DNA of 64,000 nt, taken from NCBI GenBank assembly GCA_910577015.1, contig CAJTKU010000008.1:1-64000 (forward strand). The letters run 5' to 3'. Made by a program: the position numbers and the translations under genes. The first letter of the stretch is position 1, and the number at the start of each line of letters is the position of its first letter. The notes under the pieces are model-generated. The model did not search any database. It had not been told where the DNA came from and saw only the letters and a list, made by a program, of their open reading frames with translations. The stretch comes from an uncultured Lachnospiraceae bacterium. Its GTDB lineage: Bacteria > Bacillota > Clostridia > Lachnospirales > Lachnospiraceae. Below are positions 1-8,054 of the stretch, piece after piece.

Positions 1-299
1 TCAGATATTAAGGGATTATTTACAGTCGGTGTAACATATGTTTGACAAACCTACAATCAGACCAACATGGAATTGTAATAGCATATTGCCAAAATTCATA
101 TAAAATGCTATTATACCTATGACAAGGCAACAATAAAGAAAAGGATGTGATTCGACCGATTATTGTGCTGTCGGTTACCGATAGAATAATAGACGGAAAG
201 AGCAGAAAGTCAGAAATGAACAAGGAATAATAGACTGCTAAAGCAGCTTTTATTTTGGTGTCATAAATGATTTTTGCTCTGTATATAGTTGTTGGTTGG
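1..299. other. Intergenic stretch without a recognised gene
   Basis: No convincing coding region was seen; the one open frame here, on the minus strand, has no good ribosome binding site and no recognisable product. The stretch is AT-rich. It holds a perfect 9-bp inverted repeat, TAATAGCAT at 76-84 and ATGCTATTA at 105-113, with a 20-base spacer, which could be an operator or a weak hairpin. Whatever gene lies upstream of the window probably ends before position 1. Confidence 0.5.
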
Positions 300-327
300 C
301 TACAGAGTAATGTCTGTAGTTTTTTTT
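300..327 (+). terminator. Rho-independent terminator or attenuator before the GNAT gene
   Basis: CTACAGA at 300-306 pairs perfectly with TCTGTAG at 313-319 across a 6-base loop and is followed directly by eight T residues. It lies only 17 bases before the ribosome binding site of the acetyltransferase gene, so it either ends a transcript coming from outside the window or attenuates the 357-1608 operon. It also argues against translation starting at 267. Confidence 0.75.
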
Positions 328-356
328 GTGCCTTGTCAAAAAACAGGAGGAAAAGA

Positions 357-845
357 ATGATAAAAATTAAGAAGGTTGAAAATCAGGATGAAAAAACAAG
401 AATTACGCTGGAAATTATGAATGCTTTACCAGAATGGTTTTCGCCACCGGAAGATATTGTAAATAAGTCAGTGATACATAGGGATTATCCGTTTTTTGTA
501 GCATATTTTGAGAATAAGGCGGTTGGATTTGCAGCATTAAAGATTCATAATCGATATACGGCGGATATTTATAATTTTGGTATATTAAGAGAATACCATA
601 GAATGGGAATCGGGCATAAGCTATTGGAATACTGCGTTCAATGGTGTAAAGTAAATTCTTTTATATTTTTAACGGTCAAGACATTGGATGAATCAGCAGT
701 TTATGAACCGTATAAAGGTACGAGAGCATTTTACAAAAAAGAAGGATTTTACCCGTTGGAAGTGTTTACAACGTTTTGGGATGAAGAGAATCCGTGCTTA
801 TTTATGATAAAAGTATTGAAGGAGGAACAGGAAAATGATTATTGA
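357..845 (+). CDS. GNAT family N-acetyltransferase
   Basis: A 162-residue protein of the GNAT fold, which moves an acetyl group from acetyl-CoA to an amine; the substrate cannot be told. The acetyl-CoA loop is visible as REYHRMGIGHKLLE, matching the R/Q-x-x-G-x-G/A motif, and is followed by the C-terminal AFYKKEGF segment typical of the family. The start at 357 is chosen because AGGAGG lies at 345-350 with ideal spacing, and because the longer frame from 267 would run through the terminator hairpin at 300-327. The stop overlaps the start of the amidohydrolase by 11 bases, so the two are translationally coupled and probably act on related substrates. Confidence 0.88.
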   Translation: MIKIKKVENQDEKTRITLEIMNALPEWFSPPEDIVNKSVIHRDYPFFVAYFENKAVGFAALKIHNRYTADIYNFGILREYHRMGIGHKLLEYCVQWCKVNSFIFLTVKTLDESAVYEPYKGTRAFYKKEGFYPLEVFTTFWDEENPCLFMIKVLKEEQENDY

Positions 846-1608
846 TGCGCATATGCATTTACCGGTAAAAGATGAATGCACATCCTTTCATCAAAAAAAA
901 GAAAATTTGTTATATGAAATGCGTATGAATAATGTGAGGGGGGGAATTGTTATATCAGATTCTTGTACTGAAAGCGCTATTGGCTCTATGGATGAATGCG
1001 TGGAATTATTTAAAGAAATAAGTAATGTTTCTATTGTTGGGGGAATAAGTCCATATTTTGAATTTCAAGCACAGTTTATAAAATTGGAAAAGTATTTATG
1101 TAAGAAGCTGCTTGTTGGAATTAAGCTGTTCACTGGGCATGAAGCATTTTACCTTACAGATGAAAAGTTAAAAGAGATATATCAACTTGCAATACAATAC
1201 AATGTACCAGTGCTTTTTCATTCCGGATGGGATAACAGCCAATATAGCGATGTAAAATTAGTAGCTGAGATTGCAAACAATTATCCAAAATTGAAATTAA
1301 TTGTATGTCATTGTTTTTATCCGGAATTAGAGAAGTGTATGTTTCTTTTGGATTTGGAAAATGTCTTTTTTGATTTGTCTTCTATTGCTGATAACGTAAG
1401 TACACGTGAAAACTCATCAAGTGAAATAATAAAAATAATAAACTTGGTTCCCCAAAGAGTAATATTTGGTTCTGATTTTTCCTGCTGCAGCCAGAAGGAA
1501 CATATAGAGTTTGTAAGAAAGCTTAAATTGGCAAAGAGTATTGAAGACAATGTTTTTTGGAGAAATGCAAAATCAATCTTTAACTTACAGTATCAGACCA
1601 ACTCTTGA
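835..1608 (+). CDS. Amidohydrolase family protein (TIM-barrel metal hydrolase)
   Basis: A 257-residue metal-dependent hydrolase of the amidohydrolase-2/TatD-like group. The N-terminal MIIDAHMHLP gives the HxH metal motif, VLFHSGW and VCHCFYPE give later metal-binding histidines, and IFGSDF near the C-terminus supplies the conserved Asp. No signal peptide is visible, so it should be cytoplasmic. It overlaps the acetyltransferase by 11 bases with GGAGG inside that gene. Pairing an acetyltransferase with an amidohydrolase suggests modification or detoxification of a small molecule, but the substrate is not recognisable. Its stop codon lies inside the -35 region of the next promoter. Confidence 0.8.
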   Translation: MIIDAHMHLPVKDECTSFHQKKENLLYEMRMNNVRGGIVISDSCTESAIGSMDECVELFKEISNVSIVGGISPYFEFQAQFIKLEKYLCKKLLVGIKLFTGHEAFYLTDEKLKEIYQLAIQYNVPVLFHSGWDNSQYSDVKLVAEIANNYPKLKLIVCHCFYPELEKCMFLLDLENVFFDLSSIADNVSTRENSSSEIIKIINLVPQRVIFGSDFSCCSQKEHIEFVRKLKLAKSIEDNVFWRNAKSIFNLQYQTNS

Positions 1609-1633
1609 CCCCTGAATACTATTACAGTATAAT
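1605..1633 (+). promoter_or_regulatory. Sigma-A promoter of the MATE exporter gene
   Basis: TTGACC at 1605-1610 and TATAAT at 1628-1633 are separated by exactly 17 bases, a near-consensus housekeeping promoter. The -35 overlaps the stop codon of the amidohydrolase. Transcription would start near 1640 and leave a leader of about 120 bases. Confidence 0.85.
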
Positions 1634-1657
1634 ACATGTAGTTTATATTGACAGCGG

Positions 1658-1733
1658 TTTCATTGCCACCGGGTAATGAAAGTAAACGCCGGGCTTTCCA
1701 TCGTTAGGTCTCAGAAGACGGAAAGAACCGGCG
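1658..1733 (+). promoter_or_regulatory. Structured 5' leader of the MATE gene, possible riboswitch or attenuator
   Basis: Two successive hairpins fill the leader. TTTCATT (1658-1664) pairs with AATGAAA (1675-1681) around the loop GCCACCGGGT. Then CGCCGG-CTTTCC (1687-1699) pairs with GGAAAG-CCGGCG (1720-1733). The loop of the first carries CCGG, which could contact the second stem. The second helix is followed by TTTTGTAAGTTTTG, a poor terminator tail, and then the ribosome binding site. I cannot match it to a known riboswitch class; multidrug exporter genes are often controlled by such leaders. Confidence 0.5.
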
Positions 1734-1760
1734 TTTTGTAAGTTTTGTAAGGAGGATGAA

Positions 1761-3071
1761 ATGAACCGGCAGTCTAAGTTTGCGGAATTTATAAAATATG
1801 CAGTCTTGAATATCATGGGCATGTTAGGATTGTCATGTTATATACTTGCAGATACTTATTTTGTATCAAAAGGCCTGGGAACAAAGGGGTTGACGGCGCT
1901 TAATCTGGCAATTCCCGTATATAGCTTTATCCACGGAAGCGGTCTGATGCTGGGAATGGGGGGCGCAACAAGGTATTCTGTTTTCAGGGGACAAAGGAGC
2001 GGGAAAAGCGGGGACAGTATTTTTATGAATACCGTGTATCTTTCCGTGGCAATATCCATGCTGTTTCTTCTGACAGGAGTGTTTTTTTCGGACGGGCTTA
2101 CGCAGCTTTTGGGAGCGGATACAGAAGTTGCAGATATGACAGAAACCTATCTGAAGTTCATTCTGCTGTTTGCCCCGGCATTTATGATGAATGACGTGTT
2201 GATATGCTTTGTCAGAAACGATAAGAACCCGCGTCTTTCCATGCTTGCCATGCTTGTAGGAAGTCTTTGCAACATTGTTCTGGATTATGTTTTCATATTT
2301 CCCCTCGGCATGGGAATCCTTGGGGCTGTGCTGGCAACGGGGGCAGCGCCTGTCATCAGTATGCTGCTTTTATCCCTGCATTGGAAAAACGGAAAAAACG
2401 GTTTTCATTTCACGTGGAAAAAGCCGGAACTTTCCTGTATGTTTTCCGGCCTCCCCTTGGGATTTCCGTCGCTGGTGGCGGAAGTGTCTTCCGGCGTAGT
2501 GATGATAGTGTACAACATTATCATATTAAAGATTGCCGGGAACACCGGTGTTGCCGCATACGGTGTGGTTGCCAATCTTTCACTTGTGGTGATGGCAGTT
2601 TACACCGGGCTGGCGCAGGGGATGCAGCCTGTTATCAGCACTGATTGCGGAAAGGGTGATACAGAAAGCGTCCGCAAGGTGGTGCGTTATGGGATGGCGG
2701 CAATGATTGTGATATCGTTGGCAATCTATCTGGTTATGTATGGATTTGCTTCCGGAATTGCAGGAATATTTAACAGTGAAAACGACGCTGCCCTGCAAAG
2801 TCTTGCGGTGCCGGGAATCCGTCTGTATTTTACGGCGGCGCCTTTTGCCGGTTTTAATATTGTTATTTCCGCCGTTTTTACTTCAACACAAAGGGCCGTG
2901 CCTGCGCATTGGATTTCTTTGCTGAGAGGATTTGTATTGATAATACCTTTGGCAGTTTTGTTATCGGGAGTATGGGGAATATACGGTATATGGCTGGCTT
3001 TTCCCGTAACAGAAGGAATGGCTGCCGTTTTGGGGGCGGTACTTTACAGAAAATTACCCAATTCCGTGTAA
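1761..3071 (+). CDS. MATE family multidrug and toxin efflux transporter
   Basis: A 436-residue integral membrane protein with about twelve hydrophobic segments in the two-bundle arrangement of MATE antiporters, which export cationic drugs and metabolites using a sodium or proton gradient. The N-terminal half has ADTYFVSKGLG and LNLAIPVYSFIHGSG, close to MepA-type MATE proteins of Firmicutes. GGAGG at 1751-1755 precedes the ATG. It is a single-gene unit with its own strong promoter and a structured leader, which suggests ligand or stress control. The next gene has a separate promoter-like -10. Family membership is secure, the exported substrate is not. Confidence 0.9.
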   Translation: MNRQSKFAEFIKYAVLNIMGMLGLSCYILADTYFVSKGLGTKGLTALNLAIPVYSFIHGSGLMLGMGGATRYSVFRGQRSGKSGDSIFMNTVYLSVAISMLFLLTGVFFSDGLTQLLGADTEVADMTETYLKFILLFAPAFMMNDVLICFVRNDKNPRLSMLAMLVGSLCNIVLDYVFIFPLGMGILGAVLATGAAPVISMLLLSLHWKNGKNGFHFTWKKPELSCMFSGLPLGFPSLVAEVSSGVVMIVYNIIILKIAGNTGVAAYGVVANLSLVVMAVYTGLAQGMQPVISTDCGKGDTESVRKVVRYGMAAMIVISLAIYLVMYGFASGIAGIFNSENDAALQSLAVPGIRLYFTAAPFAGFNIVISAVFTSTQRAVPAHWISLLRGFVLIIPLAVLLSGVWGIYGIWLAFPVTEGMAAVLGAVLYRKLPNSV

Positions 3072-3153
3072 CAAATAAAAGTGCAACAAAGGAAGAAATG
3101 TGGTATACTCATTTATGTTAAAAAACGGATATATAAGATGGATGGGAGTTTAC

Positions 3154-3600
3154 ATGCAGGATAAAACGATAGCGATAATGATACTTTGTCTGTTTGCCGC
3201 CATGATTTTGGCTGCCGTGTGGCATATGCGTAAGAAAAGGCGCAGACGTCCTCTTATTGTGGATGAGATGGAAGGACATGATTTTGAGTATTATTGCGCT
3301 GATTTACTGAAGGAAAGAGGATTTCTGGAGGTGGAGGTCACAAAGGGCAGCGGGGACTACGGTGTGGATATACTTGCGGAAAAAGACGGGGTCACCTACG
3401 CCATCCAGTGTAAATGCTACAGCGCCCCGGTGGGGGTGGCGGCAGTGCAGGAGGCTTATGCGGGCAGGGATTACTACGACAGGATGGTCGGGGCAGTGCT
3501 TACAAACCAGTACTTTACCGCCCCGGCAGTGGAGGCCGCCAAAAAACTCAAAATCCTATTATGGGACCGGGGATATATGGAAGAACTGATGGGAGAGTAA
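3154..3600 (+). CDS. Membrane-anchored Mrr-type restriction endonuclease-like protein
   Basis: A 148-residue protein with one N-terminal membrane segment (about residues 6-26), a basic patch KKRRRR, then a compact Mrr_cat domain. The PD-(D/E)XK core is visible as GSGDYGVDILAEKDG followed by AIQCKCY, giving the catalytic Asp and the QxK motif. This family cuts DNA, often modified DNA; the membrane anchor is shared with many small Firmicutes homologues whose role is unclear. The start at 3154 follows GGGAG at 3144-3148; a longer frame from 3100 begins inside a TATACT -10 box (3104-3109) and is unlikely. The last 28 bases of the gene are duplicated downstream. Confidence 0.8.
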   Translation: MQDKTIAIMILCLFAAMILAAVWHMRKKRRRRPLIVDEMEGHDFEYYCADLLKERGFLEVEVTKGSGDYGVDILAEKDGVTYAIQCKCYSAPVGVAAVQEAYAGRDYYDRMVGAVLTNQYFTAPAVEAAKKLKILLWDRGYMEELMGE

Positions 3601-3650
3601 AAACAGGTCCCATTGGGACCATGGATATATGGAAGAACTGATGGGAGAGT
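3562..3650 (+). repeat. Direct repeat duplicating the 3' end of the nuclease gene
   Basis: The 28-base block GGATATATGGAAGAACTGAT plus GGGAGAGT at 3571-3598 recurs exactly at 3623-3650, and the similarity extends about 9 bases further left with two mismatches, an offset of 52 bases. The second copy sits just before the MarR ribosome binding site. Between the copies lies the palindrome GGTCCCATTGGGACC (3606-3620). Confidence 0.85.
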
Positions 3651-3670
3651 GAAAAGAGGTGGGTATAAGT

Positions 3671-4144
3671 ATGAATATACAAGGAATGCTGAACGAGGTG
3701 CTTGTACGGTTGTTCCGCAATATTAATGCAATCGAAGAGAACATTGTGAAACAGAGCGGATATCAAAACATGACAATAAACGACATGCATGTCATAGAAG
3801 CAATCGGCACGGAAGAACCGAAAAACATGACGGCAGTTGCCCATGCCCTCATGGTTACCACCGGGACGTTAACGATTTCCGTGAACAGTCTGGTAAAAAA
3901 AGGATTTGTGGAGCGTACACGCAGTGAAAAAGACAGGCGGGTGGTTCTTGTATCCCTCACGGAAAAAGGGCAAAAGGCTTTTGCAGAGCATCAGAAATTC
4001 CATGAAGATATGGTAAAGGCTGTTATGGAGGAACTAAGTGGGGAAGAACAAGAGGTTTTGGGAAGGGCGCTCGGACGCCTGAACCGCTTCTTCCGGGAAG
4101 AGCAGGCCAGGGGGCAGGTTTCCCGGAAGAAAACGGATAAATAG
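3671..4144 (+). CDS. MarR family transcriptional regulator
   Basis: A 157-residue winged-helix repressor. The recognition region reads NMTAVAHALMVTTGTLTISVNSLVKKG, followed by the wing RTRSEKDRRVVLVSLTEKG with the conserved DRR. The ATG at 3671 has AGAGGTGGG upstream; a GTG at 3659 is possible but lies within that binding site. MarR proteins sense phenolic or lipophilic compounds, and this sequence resembles FabT-like members, yet no fatty acid genes are nearby. The target could be the neighbouring nuclease or the MATE gene. The gene converges on the DUF885 gene with 8 bases between stops. Confidence 0.88.
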   Translation: MNIQGMLNEVLVRLFRNINAIEENIVKQSGYQNMTINDMHVIEAIGTEEPKNMTAVAHALMVTTGTLTISVNSLVKKGFVERTRSEKDRRVVLVSLTEKGQKAFAEHQKFHEDMVKAVMEELSGEEQEVLGRALGRLNRFFREEQARGQVSRKKTDK

Positions 4145-4152
4145 ATACAGTG

Positions 4153-5988
4153 TCAATAGGAATCCAATGCTTCGGTCAGGGTGGTAAAGTCAGAAGGCCC
4201 TTTGTCTAAAAAGAAGGAGTGAAAACGCAAATCACTGTATTCTTCTCCCCATTTTTCGCGTGCCGTTTCTTTCAAACGGAGGATTTCCAGATAACCGAGA
4301 TAATATTTTAAATAATTGGAGGGTTCCTCCGCAATATAATTGTATACATTGCGTGTGGTATCCGCGTCCGTGATGCCGAAGGTGGAAAGCACCTGATGCA
4401 CCTGTTCATAAGACGCCCCGTCATAATGAATGGATAAATCCAACAGGGCATACAGGCATAACTGCACATTGCGGTTATGCTTTTCTAAAGTGTAGGCAAA
4501 GGCAATGTCTTCGTTGCCCTGTTCGGCTGCAAGCTGTGCAGCGTAATCATAGGACATAAATTCTACATATACGGCCCAGCCTTCCACATATCCTCCATAC
4601 CATAATATCTGCCGCACGGGACTGTCTTTTTTCTTTTGCAAGTTAAGCTGGTTGTAGACAGACTGGTAGAGATGTCCCGGATAACCTTCATGGGCCAGGG
4701 TGGTATAAAGTTCCAGGCCGTCGGGTGTAGATTTTTCGTTGATATAAATCACGTTGTTTTGCGTGTCGTCCAAAGGCGGCGTCAGATAAAAGGCAGGCGC
4801 GCAGTATTCCTGCAGGCTGGGAGATACGGTTTTGACGGAAAGCGCAGGAAGGCGGGCGCCTAAGACATTGCCCCCGGGAAAATCAGGAAAGTCCTCTGAC
4901 ATTCTTGCCTGCAGGTCAGCCAGCATTTCATCTGCCGTCTGAAGGGAAAAGCTGTTTTGCGTAATGGACTGCATCCAGACGTTTGCGGCATCCTGCCGGG
5001 ACATTAATAGATTACGCAATTCCTTATATTCCGAATCAAATTGCGGATATAAGACAGCTTTTATTGCCTCAATGGAAAGAGATGAGCCTGTGTTTTTCTT
5101 TACCAGCCATACATAATAATCTCTGCCGAGAGGTGTAAAGCACAGTCCCGCAGGCAGGGAAGTGCCGTCGTCCATAAGCAGGAAAAGGCCGTCTGCCAAA
5201 GATTCATAGGCAGGCTGCATTACGGTAGAGAGCAGGCGGTTATTTTCCGCTTCATATTTTTGCGCCGCTTCTTCCGTGATAAGATTCTGGTTTATAAGAC
5301 TTTGCAGCCGTTCGGTAAAAGTAGTCTGCAAAAAGTGGGTGCCTGCGGCAAGTTCTTCTTTGGAGAGAATGGTATAGCACTGGTCGCGGACTTTTTGCAG
5401 GGAAGAATCTGACTGCAGCAGACCGGCTGCCGCTTTTTCCTGTTCATAGGTGAGAAGCGCAGCAAAATAGTCGTCCGTCTGCTCTAAAAGCGCAAGGTAA
5501 TCCTCCAAATCCTGCACAGAACGAAAGGTGTATTCGGCCAGCAGTATGGGAAGCTGCGACTGCATTCCGGAAGACGGCGAAAGCGGTTCGTCATAATAAG
5601 GGAAAAGGTTTCCTTCCCTTGTATGTGTAAGAAATCTATACAAAAGAGTATAAGTATACTGCTGGTTTTCATTTAGTTTATTATAGTCCAAATCCTCCAG
5701 TTTTGAGATATAATCCTCCAGTTCAGCTTCTGATTCCGATTTGCCCGCAGCCGTATAGCAGGGAAGAACGGGGGTATAGCGTTCAATACCGTAGTTTTCC
5801 GGGTATGCCAGCGTATAATGCAGGTTCAGGGTGTTTCCTTCCAGCTCTTCCTGAAAAATAGTCATGGAAAGAGAATCAAATTCCTTTGCGTCGCTTCCGG
5901 AGCGAAAAAGAAAAAAAGTGAGGAACAGCAATGCAGGAATCAGGAAAAACAGGGGAATTATTTTTTTGGAAAATGAAAAATGAGGCAT
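4153..5988 (-). CDS. DUF885 family protein, predicted exported zinc peptidase-like
   Basis: A 611-residue protein with a hydrophobic N-terminal segment at about residues 8-28 acting as signal or anchor. The DUF885 signature HEGYPGHLYQ lies near residue 440, containing an HExxPGH arrangement compatible with zinc binding and peptidase activity, followed by GYVEGWAVYVEF, the family's second conserved block. Members are thought to be metallopeptidases or carboxypeptidases, but few have been tested. The length is normal for the family. The upstream Shine-Dalgarno is weak. It is a single gene converging with MarR; the divergent neighbour is transketolase. Confidence 0.82.
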   Translation of the reverse strand: MPHFSFSKKIIPLFFLIPALLFLTFFLFRSGSDAKEFDSLSMTIFQEELEGNTLNLHYTLAYPENYGIERYTPVLPCYTAAGKSESEAELEDYISKLEDLDYNKLNENQQYTYTLLYRFLTHTREGNLFPYYDEPLSPSSGMQSQLPILLAEYTFRSVQDLEDYLALLEQTDDYFAALLTYEQEKAAAGLLQSDSSLQKVRDQCYTILSKEELAAGTHFLQTTFTERLQSLINQNLITEEAAQKYEAENNRLLSTVMQPAYESLADGLFLLMDDGTSLPAGLCFTPLGRDYYVWLVKKNTGSSLSIEAIKAVLYPQFDSEYKELRNLLMSRQDAANVWMQSITQNSFSLQTADEMLADLQARMSEDFPDFPGGNVLGARLPALSVKTVSPSLQEYCAPAFYLTPPLDDTQNNVIYINEKSTPDGLELYTTLAHEGYPGHLYQSVYNQLNLQKKKDSPVRQILWYGGYVEGWAVYVEFMSYDYAAQLAAEQGNEDIAFAYTLEKHNRNVQLCLYALLDLSIHYDGASYEQVHQVLSTFGITDADTTRNVYNYIAEEPSNYLKYYLGYLEILRLKETAREKWGEEYSDLRFHSFFLDKGPSDFTTLTEALDSY

Positions 5989-6179
5989 AAAGGGGTCCTG
6001 TATGTTTTTTAATTATATATATGCAGGAAGCAGGGGGGTTTATGTTTGATGTTTCAGATACTCTTTTGTTTTATCTATGGACGGAACGGAAAAAATATGC
6101 TAGAGTATAAGCGAAAAAGTTGTTCTCAATACTTCATAAATCAAAACGGCGAAGAGATTGGCAGAAATGAGGAGAAAAA

Positions 6180-7022
6180 ATGAAAAATTCAGAGCTGCAA
6201 AAGATTGCAAATAAGGTCCGCAAGGGCATTATTTCCTCGGTTTACAGTGCAAAGGCAGGACATCCCGGCGGTTCTTTATCGGCGGCAGATATGTTTACCT
6301 TTCTTTACTTTGAAGAAATGAACGTAAATCCCGAAAATCCCGACATGGAGGACAGGGACAGGTTTGTATTGTCCAAAGGCCACACGGCGCCCGGACTGTA
6401 TGCGGCGCTTGCCTACAGAGGCTTTTTTCCAGTGGAAGATTTAAGCACTTTACGGCATTTAGGCTCTTATCTTCAAGGGCATCCCTGCATCAATATACCG
6501 GGCGTGGACATGTCGTCAGGCTCCCTGGGACAGGGTGTTTCCACCGCGGTGGGTATGGCGCTGGCAGCAAAAATGGACAACAAAGATTTTCGTACATACA
6601 CTCTTTTGGGGGATGGCGAGATTCAGGAAGGACAGGTCTGGGAGGCGGCCATGTTTGCGGGACACAGGAAGCTTGACAACCTTTGCGTGATTGTGGACAA
6701 CAACAATCTGCAGATTGACGGACCCGTGGATGAAGTCTGCTCTCCTTATCCCATCGACAAAAAGTTTGAGGCGTTTAACTTTCATGTCATCAATATTGAC
6801 GCACACGATTTTGACCAGATTAGAAATGCGTTTCGTGAAGCAAGGGAAACAAAAGGAATGCCAACCTGCATTGTGATGCACAGCATCAAGGGAAAAGGGG
6901 TATCTTTTATGGAAAACAATCCCGGATGGCATGGGAAGGCCCCCAATGAGGAACAATATAAGACGGCTATGGCGGACCTTGTAAAAGAAGGGGAAGAACT
7001 GGAAAAGGCAGGTGAGGAATAA
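6180..7022 (+). CDS. Transketolase, N-terminal (thiamine diphosphate-binding) subunit
   Basis: A 280-residue protein covering the pyrophosphate-binding domain of transketolase, which moves two-carbon ketol units in the pentose phosphate pathway. Clear motifs are GHPGGSLSAADMF, DRFVLSKGHTAPGLYAAL, and the thiamine diphosphate motif GDGEIQEGQVWEAA ending in VDNNNLQIDG. The protein stops after this domain because the enzyme is split over two genes, as in many Clostridia and archaea. AGGAGAAAAA precedes the ATG. The stop overlaps the next start by one base, ensuring equal synthesis of both subunits. Confidence 0.95.
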   Translation: MKNSELQKIANKVRKGIISSVYSAKAGHPGGSLSAADMFTFLYFEEMNVNPENPDMEDRDRFVLSKGHTAPGLYAALAYRGFFPVEDLSTLRHLGSYLQGHPCINIPGVDMSSGSLGQGVSTAVGMALAAKMDNKDFRTYTLLGDGEIQEGQVWEAAMFAGHRKLDNLCVIVDNNNLQIDGPVDEVCSPYPIDKKFEAFNFHVINIDAHDFDQIRNAFREARETKGMPTCIVMHSIKGKGVSFMENNPGWHGKAPNEEQYKTAMADLVKEGEELEKAGEE

Positions 7023-7972
7023 TGGCAGATACAGGGGTAAAAAAGATTGCAACCAGGGAAAGCTATGGAAACATGCTGAAGGAACTGGCGGAAGAATATC
7101 CAAATCTTGTGGTTTTGGACGCAGACCTTGCGACAGCCACCAAAACTGATATTTTCAGGAAAGCGTATCCCGAAAGGCATATTGACTGCGGCATTGCGGA
7201 AAGCAATATGGTCGGAATTGCAGCAGGACTGGCAGCGACAGGAAAGATTCCGTTTGTAAGTTCTTTTGCCATGTTTGTGGCGGGGCGTGCGTTTGAGCAG
7301 GTCCGCAATTCGGTGGGTTATCCGCACCTGAACGTAAAGATTGGCGCCACCCATGCAGGAATTACGGTGGGAGAAGACGGCGCAACGCATCAGTGCAACG
7401 AAGATTTGACGCTGATGAGGACCATTCCCGGTATGGTGGTGATGTGTCCTTCCGACGATGTGGAGGCGCGTGCAGCCGTTCGTGCAGCGATAGAGTATGA
7501 GGGTCCCGTGTATCTGCGTTTCGGACGTTCGGCAGTACCGGTTATCAATGACCGGCCCGATTTTCATTTTGAAATCGGTAAAGGCACTGTGCTGAAAGAA
7601 GGGACCGACGTCACGATTGTGGCAACGGGGATTTGTGTGGATTCGGCGCTGGGGGCGGCTAAAATGCTTGAAAGTGAGGGTATAAACGCCCAGGTGGTAA
7701 ATATCTGTACCATCAAACCGCTGGATGAAGAACTGATAATAAACTGTGCGAAAAAAACCGGCAAAATAGTGACGGTGGAAGAACATTCCGTTATCGGTGG
7801 TCTGGGAAGCGCGGTGTGCGACGCACTGTGCAAGGAATATCCCGTACCTGTATGCAAACTCGGAATGCAGGATGTATTCGGGGAATCCGGTCCGGCGGCA
7901 GTGCTTGTGGAAAAATACGGACTGGATGCAAAGGGAGTCTGCAAATCCGTAAAAGAATTTCTAAAAAAATAA
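7022..7972 (+). CDS. Transketolase, C-terminal (pyrimidine-binding) subunit
   Basis: A 316-residue protein with the pyrimidine-binding domain (residues about 8-170) and the transketolase C-terminal domain (about 185-305). IDCGIAESNMVGIAAGLA carries the glutamate that activates thiamine diphosphate, and GATHAGITVGEDGATHQ is a substrate-site loop. It starts on the stop codon of the N-terminal subunit (overlap of one base). The two chains together correspond to a full transketolase, so they should form a heterotetramer in the cytoplasm and act in ribose and aromatic precursor supply. Confidence 0.95.
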   Translation: MADTGVKKIATRESYGNMLKELAEEYPNLVVLDADLATATKTDIFRKAYPERHIDCGIAESNMVGIAAGLAATGKIPFVSSFAMFVAGRAFEQVRNSVGYPHLNVKIGATHAGITVGEDGATHQCNEDLTLMRTIPGMVVMCPSDDVEARAAVRAAIEYEGPVYLRFGRSAVPVINDRPDFHFEIGKGTVLKEGTDVTIVATGICVDSALGAAKMLESEGINAQVVNICTIKPLDEELIINCAKKTGKIVTVEEHSVIGGLGSAVCDALCKEYPVPVCKLGMQDVFGESGPAAVLVEKYGLDAKGVCKSVKEFLKK

Positions 7973-7975
7973 AAT

Positions 7976-8010
7976 GAGGGTGGGGAAGCCCATAAAATGC
8001 CTCCTTTTTT
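7976..8010 (+). terminator. Weak candidate terminator after transketolase
   Basis: GTGGG (7980-7984) pairs with CCCAT (7989-7993) around a GAAG loop, and GAGG/CCTC may extend it across an internal loop. A run of six T residues follows at 8005-8010. The stem is short, so termination may be partial and the serpin gene may be partly co-transcribed. Confidence 0.35.
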
Positions 8011-8054
8011 GACGTATCATTAACAACAGGATACGGAGAAAGGGAGGTCTTTTT

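Noticed and set aside
3100..3153. Longer N-terminus of the Mrr-type protein from ATG 3100
   Set aside because: That start overlaps a -10 box and has no ribosome binding site; 3154 has GGGAG upstream.
6001..6179. Thiamine diphosphate riboswitch before transketolase
   Set aside because: The conserved CUGAGA and related TPP aptamer motifs are absent in the upstream region.
6516..7786. Long minus-strand open frames opposite the transketolase genes
   Set aside because: They mirror the codon structure of two clearly identified transketolase subunits and lack ribosome binding sites or protein-like features.
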